This document shows positions 13,701-26,465 of a stretch of 64,000 bases of DNA, piece by piece. The DNA is from Alligator mississippiensis. Its lineage: Eukaryota; Chordata; Crocodylia; Alligatoridae. Below the pieces are notes generated by a model, which had not been told where the DNA came from, made no database searches, and saw only the letters and a list, made by a program, of their open reading frames with translations. Every line of letters starts with the position of its first letter. Positions within the stretch are counted from its first letter, which is position 1. The position numbers were made by a program, and so were the translations under genes. Location: the NCBI RefSeq assembly GCF_030867095.1, contig NC_081828.1, positions 47,407,434-47,471,433 of the forward strand, read 5' to 3'.

Positions 13701-13772
13701 GTAATAATGATAGTAACAATGGTAGTAGTAATAACAACAACGTACATTTCATCAAGTAAAAATAAAGATTGC

Positions 13773-13855
13773 GGGACAGAGCCTCAACTGATATAAATTA
13801 GTGCAGTTACATTGTCTTCAATGGAGGTAAAAAGTATCTGGGGAAGTGGCCCATA
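13773..13855. repeat. Ancient repeat with gaagtcaatgga-type core
   Basis: Contains acagagcctcaactgatata, aattagtgcagttacattgt and cttcaatggaggtaaaaag, matching the order of the copy at 39778-39862. Confidence 0.5.
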
Positions 13856-14433
13856 AGATCAGCTATATGTAAAGAGAGAAAGATGCACTTGATAGTGCAA
13901 GTCTACCAAAATGTTTTGTTGAACAGGAGGGTGGTGCTGTGAAATCCAGCTATGAATCTGTTTCTAATATTTTATGTGGTTTAGGGAGCTCAGATCCAGC
14001 ATTTTCAATTAGTCTATGATACAGATGGGCCTCAGGCATAAGGTTTGGATCCAAATGGAAACATCCCCACAGTCTTAGTTTGCGGATAAACGGGCTTTAG
14101 GTCTGGGCCCTTTTACCATGAAGAAGTTCTGTATCTTGCTTCTTGGCTTAAAAACCTACATTTCGCTTAAGACTTTCCTCAGCTTTCACCCTTCAAAAGA
14201 AGAAGATTACAAGAAATAAAGATTTGAAATAAAAAGTACCCAACCTTTCAATAGGAATTCATGCAAAACAGCAAATGGGGAGTGTCAGAACTGAAAATTA
14301 AATATCCGTTTCAAATAAGGACAATCTCTGAATTCCTCAAGAGCTTTTATTTCCAAGCAATGAACATGTTCTGAGGCAGAAACTCTGCACCGCTCCACCC
14401 AGGTGTGGGGCGACCGACTGCCTTCTCCTGTAG

Positions 14434-14758
14434 CAGGGGCCAGTAACGTGGGACCCACAGGCTGAATCCAGACCATTAAACCAGAGCTTTGCTTGTGCTC
14501 ATGCCCATGGTGGGGTGAGGAGTAAGGCAGTGCACCAAGGCTGGGAACTAGGAGCTGTACCTGCTCTAGTGTTGCTTCTAAGTCACACCAGCACCACAGC
14601 CAGGGAGCAGGAGAAGCAGTGGCAGCACATGAGCAATTCTAGCAGGGGTCCCATTCCTGCACCCCGTGCACTAATGCACCACCAAAGTCACCTGGCCCAT
14701 GTTGGACCAGAGCTGGGTTGTTCTGGACCACAGCTTGAAAAAAAGATTGCCGGCCCTT
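14434..14758. mobile_element. Probable hAT-like element
   Basis: Starts caggggccagtaacgtggga and ends gattgccggccctt, a diverged inverted pair of the hAT terminus. It lies 240 bases before the better preserved hAT element at 14999-15319. No transposase is encoded. Confidence 0.5.
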
Positions 14759-14998
14759 ACCCTATAGGGAGCCTGGGAGCAATTGCAGGGATTGTCCTCA
14801 GAGCCTCACTGCTGTGCTTCTAGGCTTGGTGCATTCAGAGCAAGAGGGGGCAGGCAGGGCATGGATCTCCCCGGGGCAGGCATGATTAATTAAGCCTTAT
14901 GACACTGCTGTAATATAAGGAGGCTCTGGCTGTCAGGTGGCAGTGGGAGCCTTCTACTCACCATGCTGTGCATCTGGGAGGCCAACAGTCCCACACAG

Positions 14999-15319
14999 CA
15001 GTGGTTCTCAACCTTTTTTGTAGCAGCACCCATTTGTAAACATCGATGGCTAGTCCCAACCCAGTGCCCCTCACTCCTGACCCACTATCCCCCACCCCCA
15101 GGCCCCAGCTCCCAGTGTGTGGGGCCTGAGGAGGGGGAAAGCAGGGGGGGATCTCTGCCAGCCTGCAAGGGAAAAGCCATGGTAGCCCACGTTTTTCTCC
15201 TTTAAAAGGAGAATCCATTTTTAAAGTTTGTTGACCCATTTTTAAAAGTTTGCTCATGACCTTTTCATATGTTCTTGTGGCCCACTTTTGGGTCACTATC
15301 CACAGGTTGAGAAATGCTG
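14999..15319. mobile_element. hAT-type non-autonomous element with TIRs and likely 8-bp TSD
   Basis: The left end is cagtggttctcaacctttt and the right end is aggttgagaaatgctg, inverted copies of the classic hAT-Charlie-like terminus. Candidate 8-bp target duplications flank it: ccacacag (14991-14998) and ccatagag (15320-15327), matching at 6 of 8. The 321-base interior has no coding capacity for a transposase. Confidence 0.8.
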
Positions 15320-15704
15320 CCATAGAGCACTTGCTATCAAGAAGGGCTGGTCAGCACTGGGCTGCCCTTGGGTTTCAATCTCACTCTTAACCTATTTTAC
15401 AATCAGATGATGGCATTGCCTCCATTTGCATCAAGTTCAAGCTACCTGGGCCAGCAAACAGATGTACATTGGTGAATCATGTAGCTCCACCTGGACTCCA
15501 TGGCATGAGATCCTACCAGCCTAGAGCCATGTTCCCTGGAACTTGCACCACATTCCCTCAGGCATCCAAATGGGACCTGCTCAATCCAAAGAAATCTCCT
15601 TTACAAGGCAAGAGGCTGGAAGGAGGGCTGTGTCAAGCAGCAGGGACAACCAACAGGAGCCACATGCTAAATGGCACGCAGGTTCCTCAGTGACCTGCGT
15701 TTCA

Positions 15705-15830
15705 GTAATCATCATTTGTTATTATGCTATAGAAGTGCCAAAAGGCCTGGTCAGAGTTCAGAGTGCCATTGTGCTAGGCACCGCACACACACATAATCCC
15801 TGCTCCGAAATGCTTGCCATTAAATAGACC
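15705..15830 (+). repeat. Ancient amniote dispersed repeat (gtgctaggcactgtac family)
   Basis: Contains attatgctatagaagtgcca, cattgtgctaggcaccgc and atccctgctccgaaatgctt. The same order of motifs recurs at 22750-22870 and 26345-26465, and inverted at 13606-13700. Class not identified. Confidence 0.5.
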
Positions 15831-18800
15831 AGACTGGCAAAAGAGGAGAAAAGAAAAGCTCTCATCTCCCCCCTCATCTCCCCTTCTATAAAGGGGAGAA
15901 TTGAGGTCTAGAAAGAATAAAGATCACCCACCAGAGCTCTTCAGAAGCCTATTCATTAAACCCACAACCATCTTTGAATACATAGCATGCCAAAAGCAAG
16001 GCAAGATGCACTCTGTGTGGGAATTCAACTAAGCCTCAGAACCAGCAATGGTCTGAACCCTTTGTCCTTCCTCCACCCCACCCATCAGTAGAATCAAATG
16101 TCCCAGCCTGGACTAAACACAACCCAGTGATCAAGCAGTAAGCAACTCTGAGCCATCCACCTCCCCAGTACTGCAAAAACAGTCAATTTTACCTGTTCAG
16201 CCCCCAAACCGTACAAAGGACATTAGAGAATGGTTTGGGAGTTCAGAGGATTTTAACAACGGATAACTCTGTCTTTGTCACTTTGCAGTTTCCTGCGTGT
16301 CACTCAAACTGGAAATCTTCTGTCCCATTTCCATTAGGTGTAGATGTGTTTTCACACTTCTGCCTAGCAAGGTACTTTCTGTATTGCTGATGGTTAATTA
16401 CTTGACAGTGAATCATTCCACTCCACTCGGTGGGGAAGTGTGTTGGGCGGGGGGGGGGGAGGATGTTATTTGAACAAGCCATGGGCAAGGGTGGGGGAAA
16501 TAAAGCGTATATGCTGCACATACACGCACACCAAAAATACAAAACAACCTAGACATAGTAAGCATTGCTCCTGCTGTTAAGTTGAAGAGCTTTCATCAGC
16601 TCCTTCTTTAGGATCATGGAGAAGAATGTTTAGGGGCATCTCATTGTACTTGGTAATGTCTGATGTACAAACAAAACAAAGCTTATGCACGCACACACAT
16701 ACCCAGAAAAATAGGATTTACAAGGAATAAATTCAGAGTGGAATATCAATAAATCTCCCTGCCTGTCCATTTGGGTGGGGGTTTCTCTCTTCCTTCCCCC
16801 TCTATAGGGAAATTCTGTTCTTTCCATGGGGGGGGGGGAGTGGCACAGGGCTGCATTGAAATGTAAATTCACTCAAATTATTAAGCACAAGAGAGCAGCT
16901 TCTGCCAGCCCTTTGTTCCGCAGTCGGAATGTGTAATCTAGAAGAATAAATATAGTCAGATATCAGCTAAACAAAGAGACCCAGGCCATGCATATTCAGC
17001 GACCTTCTCCCTCTTTCCCCCAGGAATCCCCTTCCCCCTTTATCACGTAGGTTCTTGCTGCAGTCAACAACTGTAGATCAAAATGCCTTATTAATTGGGA
17101 CCTGAATTAAAACCTATTGTTATTTTAGACTGAGGGCACAGTCCTTTATGTCTCTTTCAACCTTCTCTCTACCACCACCCCTTTTGCTCCCAGTTTCTTT
17201 TTCTCTTCCACCCTCATCCTTTCCCTTAGAGGAAAGGACAGTGATCCCTTTCAAACCCTTTGGTGTTATACTTTGATTAGCCAGGTGGGTAGCTGCAAAG
17301 CAAAAACTAAGGGTCAGCTGGCCAGCACAGTTCAAAGTGTTCACACACTGTAACCCAGCTTCGTAGCTGTCTTCATGATGCATCTCAGACAGCAAGGCAC
17401 CAGAGCAGCTAGCACACTGCCTCAACTCAAAGGCTGTATGAATTGGCGTATAACAGAACACAGCCAGCCGATTAACCTCTCCACCAAAGGTCTTACGTGG
17501 TTATACTGGAGCTGAATTTTCCTAAGGATTCAAATACCCAAAGACCTGGGTGCCCATACAGTTCTTGGAGTTTACCCTAAGGCTTTGTTGTATGCCTGGA
17601 TGTCCTGGGAACAGTGGGTTGTGTGGGACCTTGAGGTGAAGCCAGGATTGATTGCCTTTGGCACTTGGAAACAGGGCAGAGGTGTAGAGCCTCACTGGTA
17701 TTTACCCAGTGCAGGATCTAAGCCAGAGTGCTTTTTGTAGCTAGGCTTCAAGTTAAGTCACCTGGCTCACTGGCAGCAAATTACACCACATTATGTAAAT
17801 GGCACTTATGGGATTTTTGTCATGTATTTTTAATTCCTGCCCAGGGCACCTAGAGTGTCCAAAAAGTTGTGCTTTTTAAATATTTGCTTAAAACTAAATA
17901 AATGCATTGTCAGTACCATATAAGCATCTAGTGTCTCCAGTCAGAGATTTTGTCTCTATAGTGCTTGGCACTATACACATACAGACCAAAGAGGGAGTCC
18001 CAGCACATCTCCCCTCCCCACCCCCAGCCATTCAAGTTAGCCTGTGGGCTTGATGCTCAGAGGAGGAAGTGCTTCTGACTACAGCTTGAGTCAGTGGGAG
18101 ATGTGGATTGTCCATCTCAGTTATTCAGGGTCAGATTCTCAGCACAAGTGGTACTAAGGAGTAGTCTCAGCAGGGACAACTGGCTACAGCAGAAGGGAGT
18201 CTCATTTGGTTAGAAGTGAGGCACAGGGAGTCAGGGAATGGGGGGGGGGGGAGGGAGCTTCCACTGCCTAAATTGCAGCTGTTCTATAGATAAGCACAAG
18301 ATGTCTATTGCCAGGGCTGTCAATCTAGCACCTTTCACCGGCACTAAATCCACTTAAAAGATTTACAAGAAGAAAGGAAGGAGGGGGGAAAAAATCAATT
18401 TGGCTGTTTTTGAGTTATATGAATATAATAAACCCCAAGTGTCCTGCTTTTGGATGCAGTGTGTGCTTCCAATAACTCAGCAACATATTCATTAACCAGA
18501 AAGAGAGAGCTGAAAGCAGCCAAGCCATTAAAACTAAAGCGCTGGGAAAGGGATAGCCACACAGGCCGTAAATATCTTCGGCTCTTTTGCAAACTCCATT
18601 TTCGTACCAGTGCCCACGTACCAATGAACTTTGGAATTCTGCTTCCCAGAACCATTCCCTTCCCCATACTTTGTCCTTCGAGGGCACCATTCATCGAAGG
18701 ACCTCCAAGCACCTTCTAAACATCAGCTAATTAAGCCTTGCAACATTCCTCCCCATGAAAGAGGCAGAACTACAATGCAGGGCTATTTCACCCACCACTA

Positions 18801-18839
18801 AAATGCAGCTGCTTTGGGACAGACCTGTTAAGGCAGTAG

Positions 18840-18990
18840 GTCCAAAGAGCTGAAGATTTTAGACAAAATACTTAATGCCTTTATTTGCATAATTTATGCA
18901 TATTCATCAGCTCAAATGCATAAATAGCAGGAAGTGCCCTGATTACCAGAACTGAAGCTTCAGAGCAAAATCTCCCTGTGAATACAACAA
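18840..18990. promoter_or_regulatory. Candidate enhancer with clustered POU/octamer sites
   Basis: Within 45 bases are an exact octamer ATTTGCAT (18883-18890), an 11-of-12 match to the palindromic POU-dimer site ATGCATATGCAT (18896-18907, here ATGCATATTCAT), and a further AAATGCATAAA half-site (about 18914). The surrounding sequence is AT-rich and repeat-free. Function is inferred from motif density only. Confidence 0.3.
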
Positions 18991-19164
18991 AGGAAAACCT
19001 GTAATAAATGAATTCACAACAAGCTCATCTTGATTAGAGCTTTTCAGGTGCAACAGTATTCTTACCTATCCATGTTACTCTGTAGATCTAGCCAGGACAT
19101 ACTTCAGGCAGTAAAATATCACACTGACATGGACTGAGAGCTGGCACTTTGTAATAGTCTAAGC

Positions 19165-19445
19165 TAGTGGGAGCCAACCTTTTGGTAGGCATGCCACAAG
19201 TTAGCCCCACACACTCCCCAAATGCTATTTTAACCCTTTTCCCTTATCCCAAATGCTCTCAGCTTCCTGCTCCCTGACTGATCTCCTGCTCTACTTTCTG
19301 CTTCTACCTTGCACTCCCTTCCAGTCTAATGCTCTGCTTTCTTATACCTGCCCTATCTGTCTTCGTGTTGCTTGTCCCCTCCTCACCATACACACACACG
19401 CAGCCCATGCCACGTGGCACCCGTGCCATAAGGTGGGCTCCCCTT
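19165..19445. mobile_element. hAT-type MITE with TIRs and 8-bp TSD
   Basis: The left end is tagtgggagccaacctttt and the right end is aaggtgggctcccctt, which are imperfect inverted copies. Flanking 8-mers gtctaagc (19157-19164) and gtctaaac (19446-19453) match at 7 of 8 and contain the TCTA core typical of hAT target sites. At 281 bases it has no transposase. Confidence 0.78.
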
Positions 19446-21038
19446 GTCTAAACCACCTGAAGGAAGCAGTTTGCCGTAATGTCTGCACACCATGGAAATT
19501 CAGTATCACTCAGCATCATGTTATTGGCTACTGAGGGCACAAGGCTATTGAGCAGCAACCAGAGTCCCACAGTATGGGTGCCTCCTAGATTCCAGCATGA
19601 ACCCTGTTTTCATTCTCACTTTCATTTGTATTGCAAAGAACCCTCCTTTTAGCTTGGATTTAAGAATCCAGCCTTCTCATGCTTTTAATCCTTTGCAAAG
19701 CCTAGAGCATATGGTAATTTTGAAGAAAATTGAGCTAAAACCACAAAGGCTATTATAGGATTTTTGCTAAATGACTGCTTCCGTAAGAGAAGCTGCAGTG
19801 GAGAAACATCTTGGAGGCTGCAAGAAAGCAGAGAGGCCAGGAATGGGTAAACAGGGACTGAAGGCCATGGAGAACAAAATAGCATTGAACACACAATGGC
19901 AGGAGCATTGTTCTCTATCCTTTATTGGCAAGAAGGATGTAGCTGCTCCCCACTGGCAAATAGCTGACAGCAGTGAGCTGTGGGATTGCAAGATTCAAAT
20001 GCAGCACTGCTTTCTCCTGGGGAGAGCTACAGCTGCCTCAAAATGCAGTTGACTACCTTTGCTTGGCACCAATGGAGGTAAGTACATTCTACTGGAAGGC
20101 CACACACTGCAGCTGCCTTTTGTCAGCTGGGCCAGCTAAAGGGACAGAAGTGTAGGTTTAAGAGCCATTGAGGGCCTATATAATAGTCACAAAGATATGG
20201 GCAACTACTCCTCAACAGCCCACTGCTTGGCATAAACAGAGGGCAGGAAGAACAGGAAGGTGTTGGCAGGAGTATACCTGAGACAGGAGGAGGCATGCCC
20301 TAGCAGAGATCTGCAGTGGTCCAAAAAGGCCATTGCAACAGGGGATCAGGTTCAGAAAGCTCTTAAGGGTGGTACTGACTGGAGCTGAGAATCAGAGGCA
20401 TAACTACCAGGGCCTGCACCCTGGGCAACAACAGCAGCAGCAGGGGCTAGGCCAGCGGTTGCAGCAGCTGCCATTCATGCACTCCTTTTATTAGGGATCC
20501 AGAGCTTGTGCCCCAGTCTCCCACCCTTTTTTACACTACTGCTAGGAATCAAGTCAGCACCCTGTCCCTAGCTCTGGCATAGAGCACAGAGCAAGGCTGT
20601 GGTGGGTGGATGGAGGGGAATGACCCATGCAACATCACCTCGCTTGAGCCATGGACAAGCAAGCTCTGAGTAGCAGCCAGCTCAGCTCAACATTGTCCTC
20701 TCTGAGGCTTAACAAGCAGAGAGAACCCAAGCATTTCTGGGGTACCTCTGCCCCCATCATGCTCTCACATTTGAATCAAGTCCTTCCTCCCCCTTCCATC
20801 TATTGGGTGCACAGCTAACCCAGAAGAGTTGACAGACGGTTACAGAGATGGCCACTCCAAACATAACTGACCCTTTTCACATAGCAAGAGTGGTGTGGAG
20901 AGGTCCCTTCCCTGCCAAAGTAGAGTGCTGCTGCTTTTGGCCTGAATACCAGACACCTTTTTCAAGGCCAAGAAAAGTCTACTCGATTTAATCCACAGAC
21001 GCTCAGATTCAGATCTGTGCAGGGTAGGGATGGGGGCC

Positions 21039-21059
21039 GGGGGGGGGGGGGGGGGGGGG
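21039..21059. repeat. Poly-G tract, 21 bases
   Basis: An unbroken run of G after tgggggcc. Tracts of this length are prone to sequencing and assembly error, so the true length is uncertain. Shorter G runs occur at 16449-16458, 16830-16839 and 18241-18250. Confidence 0.9.
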
Positions 21060-22749
21060 TTAAGATTGTTTTGCATTGAAGAGTCTCAACTGAGCACCCC
21101 TTCACTCCCCTCTAGTTTGGCAGTTTCAGACACGCTGCCTCAAAACCCAGCAGGGTTGAGCTGGTAGAATCAGGGTAAAGCAAGAACAGGATTCATCTTC
21201 CTGCTACTATCTGAACAATTTCCCCACAAATTAATTTCTGCTGAACAAGGAAATGGTTGTTCATGAACACACTCATGAACATTGAGAAACATATTTAAGC
21301 AGCCCTCACTCACATTATTCACTAATTTATTAGTTTTGTGAGTAACTCAGACAGACACCAGCCTACCCCAAGTTCTATGTAGATGCCTCTCCAATGCTCA
21401 AATACCCAGCTGATGCACAGTTAGGCCATAGTTTCACCTGCAAAATTGCCCGTACAGTTATGTGCTGAACCTTTAGAAAAGTTAAGGTCTCTCTAGTCCA
21501 GTCATCAGTAAAAATTAAAGTTCTTCTGTCCCACAGTTAAGCTTTAATCAACGAAATCATTAACTCAGCTATTCTATGTTGTAATGTTAGATTTTAGTTA
21601 GTTAATTCTACCATCTTCCATGTACTTATACTTCTTTGAATGCTGATATGTGTTCACAGATTTGATTTCCCCAACTTCATGCAAGAAACATATAGTCCCA
21701 TAGACAGCATGGGTCTGGTCTGCACACAGATTTAAGTGTATAACTATTTTAAATTTGCATTATGAATTTTGTACCAGAATAATTATACCAGAACAACCCT
21801 TTGTTTGGAGGCAGTTATGCTTATCAATGAACAACAAAATACAGCTGAAGTTCAGTCTAATAAACTTCTTGGGAATGTATCAAGGACATTCAGGATTTTG
21901 TCTATGTTGTTACTCAAAGCTGTTCTCAAGCTCCAACTTGCTAACCAGCTTACCTTGCCTCCCCCCGTCCAACCTGACCTCAGAAGTTCAGGTGAACATC
22001 AGCATCAGAGAATGAGCACCCCCTTCCCTGAGCCTCCCCTGCTGTGTGTTCAGAACTGACCTGGAAGTGCACAGTACGAGCCCAGTAAGTCTACCAGAAA
22101 CTATCCCACAATTCTTTGTTCCTGACATTTTGGTCCTTCTGCACCCCACTTCCTGTCACTGTTGCCTCTGCAGTTAGAGATAAGGACAGTAGGAGAGTCA
22201 AGTAGTGGGCAGATCTTCCTGGAAGGGCTCTATTCAAGGTGCAGGAAGCACAATGTGGAGCCGCCACAAGGTAAGATAAGATGTACACATCGGTCTTCAG
22301 GATTAGGCCTCAATAGCAATGCAGGCCTTCCCTCAGGAAGCTGAGTCTACTTGTTTTTTTGTGTGTTTTTTTAAGTGTGATGTTCTGCACAATACACTGT
22401 TTTGCATTTCCTCAACATATTTCATGCCACAGTCTCAGAAATGCATGAATTTCAGTTCCCAACTTCCCTGTGAAACGGGTAAGTCTGATTACCCTTATTC
22501 AGAGAGGAGCTCCCTTTTTATCTTCTCCAGTAATTAATGGTATTGATGTAGTGCCATAAATTGGGAGCTTGCATTTACTATTTCTCATAACACTGAACAA
22601 GAACACTCACCATGAAATTAAAAGCCAAAGCACTTCAAACTGATAAAAGGAAATAATTTTACAGGAAGCCTAATTAACCTGTGCAACTCACTGCAACAAA
22701 ATATTATTGCATCCAAGCAATTACAAGGATTGAAACAAGGAATCAAAAT

Positions 22750-22870
22750 TTATATTGTTATTGTTTACTATTTGTTGGATAGCACCTAGTCTCCCCCATG
22801 TGTTAATTGATTTACAAAAAATAAAAAGCTAGTCCCTGCCCCAAAGAGTTTGCAAATTAAGTATGAGAAC
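22750..22870 (+). repeat. Ancient amniote dispersed repeat (gtgctaggcactgtac family)
   Basis: Contains ttgttggatagcacctagtc, then agtccctgccccaaagagtt and tgcaaattaagtatgagaac. It is the clearest copy in the window of the family also seen at 15705 and 26345. Confidence 0.55.
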
Positions 22871-23849
22871 AGATAGAAGAGCTAAAGACATCAGAAAGGG
22901 AGGCCAGGAGTCTCAGAACATCAAGCAATCCAAGTTTAATAAGGGGGTTTTGTTGGCATTGTGGCAAAGGAGAGTTTTGAGGAAAACAATGAAGTGGCTT
23001 TGTGAACAATTCATGGGGATCTCCTCCCAAGCTGAAGGGGCAGCAGAGGAAAAAGTGGGGAGGGGTTTGAAAATGTACCAAGTAAGCGAGGGAGACTGTC
23101 ATCATGAACTGATTGGAGTTGGGAGTCAATTCCTCAACACTGAATAAGAGATAGGTAGTTAAGGCAAGAATAAAAGTTAGGAAGAACCTTGAAAGCAAAG
23201 ACAGCTTATGTCTGAACAATAATATCCATTGTTATATTAATGAGGATGAAGACAACAGAAGGGATTTAAATCCCTCATGTTTCAGAACCTAAGCCAACTA
23301 CTGATTTGGCCCTTTCTTGGAACAAACTAAAAGACAATTTCATAACAGTCTACAAGATAGTGTATTTCACCATCTGAAGCATCTGAGACTGAATACTCTC
23401 ATAGACCGGACATTGGATTAAGTAGACCATGGGTCAGATGTGATATGACAACTGCTATATTGTTCATTTTTGCAGAAGAAAACTTGGAAAGCAGGAGTCT
23501 CTCTAGGACTCCCTCTGCCACTATCATCAAGGCCACAGGGACTATGAAAAATATTTTGGGAAAATAACTTGAAGGATGTCCCCTTAGAAACAGAGGCAGC
23601 TGAGCAGGCCAAATTCTTACACCCCTCATGTAGAACCACTGGCCTGGCTACTCTATTCACTTTGCACTGTAACATAATTTTCTTTTCTCAAACTTTCTCT
23701 ACTGGCTCATTTGTGTCTGAACTCTATGTCTGGAGTCACAGTTCATTGTCAAACTACAATTCAACTGATCTTTACCCCATAACCCATGTCTACCCTGCAC
23801 TATGCTTATTTGTGAATTTCTATGTAGGATTATATTAGAAGGTGTTTTC

Positions 23850-24780
23850 CAATCCTATCACAGGCAACCACATCAGATAGTCCCCTTCATATGCTTATCA
23901 AAATCCATCTAAAATGGATTGCCTCAGAGGTAGACTGTTTGAGAACCTCACTCATCTGAAGGTTAGAAACCTTATAAAATCCAGACTAAATTTACTCATG
24001 TCTAGTTTATATCCATTAGTTCTTTTGCTAACAGGTCTTTGTGCTTAAATAGCTCTCTCTCCCTGGTGTTTCCCTCCATGTATGGATAGAAAACAAAACA
24101 TACTCCCCTCCTCCTTGCCTTCATTTTTGTTAGACTGAACCTGCTGTCAAGATCTTCTAGTCTCCTCTCACATGCAAGAGATCTCCATCCTGCTGATTGT
24201 AGTAGTTTCTCCCTATACCTGTTCCAGTTTAAATTCATTTTTCTTGAGTGGAGTTAACTAGAACTATACCCAGTACTCCAGAGCACATCTTTCCAGAGGA
24301 TTTGTATAATGACACATTTACTGCTCTCCCTACTAGAAATTCCTCTTCCAGTGTATCCTAGGATTGGGCTCACCTTTTCTACACCCTCAACATATTGGTG
24401 GCTCATAGACATCCTGTGACCAAGTAGAACACCCAAGTCTTCCTGCTCCTCTGCAGTTTCCAACTGGTGAGCTTATAGGAGAAATTCTTGTTATTAGTCC
24501 CCAAAAGCACAGCCTTGCATTTTTCTCTATTAAATTTCATTCCATTACTGTTATTCCAGCCCTCAAGGGTCATCCAAGTCTTCCTGTATAGTATTTCAAT
24601 CCTCCTCTGTATTGAAAATGCCTCCCAACTTTGTCTCTTCAACATATATCATTAGTACACTCCTACTTTCCTGTGCCAAGGCCATTAGTAACAATATTAA
24701 ATAAGATTGATCTTAATTCTGATCCACAAGGAATTCCACTGATAACATTCATCCAGTCAGGCTGCCTCCCTTTAGCACAA
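23850..24780 (-). mobile_element. Old CR1 LINE fragment, antisense
   Basis: Read on the minus strand it gives degenerate reverse-transcriptase blocks in CR1 order: a decayed SGIPQGS/LFN region near 24700-24750, an ETKLGG remnant of the FADDTKL box near 24620-24640, GMKFNREKCKAVLLGTNN, then LNWNRYREKLLQSAGW and a 3' end near 23850 reading gtggttgcctgtgatagg. Several stops and frameshifts are present. It is clearly older than the copy at 42370-44647 and of a different CR1 or CR1/L2-like subfamily. Confidence 0.75.
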
Positions 24781-25083
24781 TTCATTGTCATTTACCTGTC
24801 ACCAGTTCCTTACAGTTCTTGTACTAATCTCACTTCCTCCCTCTTAACTAATAATAACGCATAATTTTGGGAAACAGTCAGGACAGAATGACAGCAGGAT
24901 GTGGCCGCTGTTCACACAAACCATCCTCTTATAACTTAGGATTTCCTCTTCCTGAGCAGTGAACTGATACATGGAGGCCCAGGTTTTTGGGAAGCTCAGA
25001 TACTCATCTTTTCCCTATCAGTCTGCTGTAGATGGAGAAGAAAGAAGGGCTCTGAGAGATACTTGTCCATGTAATATCAAATT

Positions 25084-25135
25084 CACCCAAGGAACCTTGT
25101 CTGCCTATATCCTTAGACCAACACGGCTACAACCT
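25084..25135 (+). repeat. Fragment of a dispersed repeat, right end
   Basis: Reads acccaaggaaccttgtctgc, then ccttagaccaacacggctac. I recognise this wording as the far end of the same reptile repeat type as 40190-40275; the left part is missing here. Confidence 0.5.
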
Positions 25136-25184
25136 AAACCCTTGTCCATGTAAAGAACTTTTGCAGGCCCAAAGGCAACAGTAT

Positions 25185-25385
25185 CCAAGTACCTCACAGT
25201 TAATATGTTTACTCTCACAACTACTGCTGTGAGGTCAGGAAGTGCTATCACCCCCAATATAGGCAGGAAATTGAGGCACAGTGATCTACCCACCATCACA
25301 TGGGATGTCTGTGTCATCACTGAGAATTGAATGCAGGTCTCCTAGATGCCCAGCTGGCACCCAAACCCACTGGACTATTTTTCTA
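25185..25385 (-). mobile_element. MIR-like SINE
   Basis: Read in reverse it follows the MIR core order: a promoter-like ggttcgaat-type word (here tgagaattgaatgcaggtct on the plus strand), a cacatgggatg stretch, then ggaaattgaggcacagtga and a ctgctgtgaggtcagg end. It is old and diverged. The orientation is inferred from the order of these parts. Confidence 0.65.
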
Positions 25386-25925
25386 AAGGGAAAAATGAAC
25401 AGCAAGTTATTTGCCTTTCCAGGTCCCTGCAGGAAGGAGTACACATGCATGCACCGTTATCATGTTCTTTGAAATACGCCATCAGTATGCCATGGCAGAG
25501 AAGCATAGTTCTGAGCTGGGCCTGGGAACAGGAAAGATGGAAGTGGTGTGGATGAAGAACAAGGTACATTGGCAGAATACCTGTGCAGTGGGCACTATGC
25601 TTGAATAGCAGAGGGTGCTTCATATCATGCACTAACAGGGAATCCTGTAGTCTATTTCTGGCTTGGACTGGTCAGTGCCCTCAATCTCTCATTTTCACAA
25701 GCCCTACATTCACTTTTAGAAGGAAAGACTCTCTGGAAAAGAGACTGCAAAGCAAGTTGAAACAAATCAAACTCACACAATAGTGAGAGGTGATGCTGAG
25801 AACTTGAAGCATTTCATTTCCAGTTAAACAGTACCCTCTGGACTCAAGAGAGAGAACTGCATGTGTCAGTCACCATTGACTCACTTTAGGAATACCTTAA
25901 AACAGATCTTCTTTGGTCTGCCTGG

Positions 25926-26085
25926 GCACGTCTACACAAGACATTTACTGCGGAGCTGCCTAATTAGCTCTGCGTTAAATGTTTCAGCGTCTACATGTGC
26001 ACCCCTGTTAGGGCACAGTAAACTAATAAACTCCACCTCAGGTTAATGCTTGTAAATACAAGTACTATCCTGGGCTGGAGTTTAG
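25926..26085. mobile_element. Fragment of the gtgcatctacatgtg MITE family
   Basis: Contains acgtctacacaagacattta, gtctacatgtgcacccc and gcacagtaaactaataaact, all words shared with the MITE at 63490-63833. Only one end is recognisable. Confidence 0.5.
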
Positions 26086-26344
26086 TGCACAAGACCACAA
26101 GAAATACCATACCTCTCTTCTGACCTCCTCTTCCTTAACTAGGCACTTGGAACAAACAAAATATGATAAAGCCCAGAAGAGCAACATTCAACCAAAATCT
26201 CCAGAAAAGAAAGTAGATCCTCAGGAAGAAAGTTTCAACTGTTTTTTAGTATTTTTTTAAAATGCTTTCCCTGTGCAAGGAAGATCTGTGCAGCCCATGA
26301 AAACACTGAAATGTGAAGTCACAATGTTACACAGAAATAGTGCC

Positions 26345-26465
26345 AAGAAGTATTACAATAGCACTTAGAGACTTGGATAAGATCAAGGCACCATGGTGTA
26401 CTGATAAGTGCTATAAAAACAGAGTAAAGTCTGTACCCTAAGGAGCTTAAAATCCACATAGCCAA
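26345..26465 (+). repeat. Ancient amniote dispersed repeat (gtgctaggcactgtac family)
   Basis: Contains acaatagcacttagagactt, then gataagtgctataaaaacag, gtctgtaccctaaggagctt and aaaatccacatagcc, in the same order as the copies at 15705 and 22750. Confidence 0.5.

Larger units (their letters stand above)
15328..22749. other. Intergenic, no gene seen
   Basis: Holds one hAT MITE, one old repeat, several G runs and the POU-site cluster listed separately. The remainder is unique sequence without coding signal. A hAT-like start may lie near 20395 (gaggcataactaccaggg). Confidence 0.55.
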
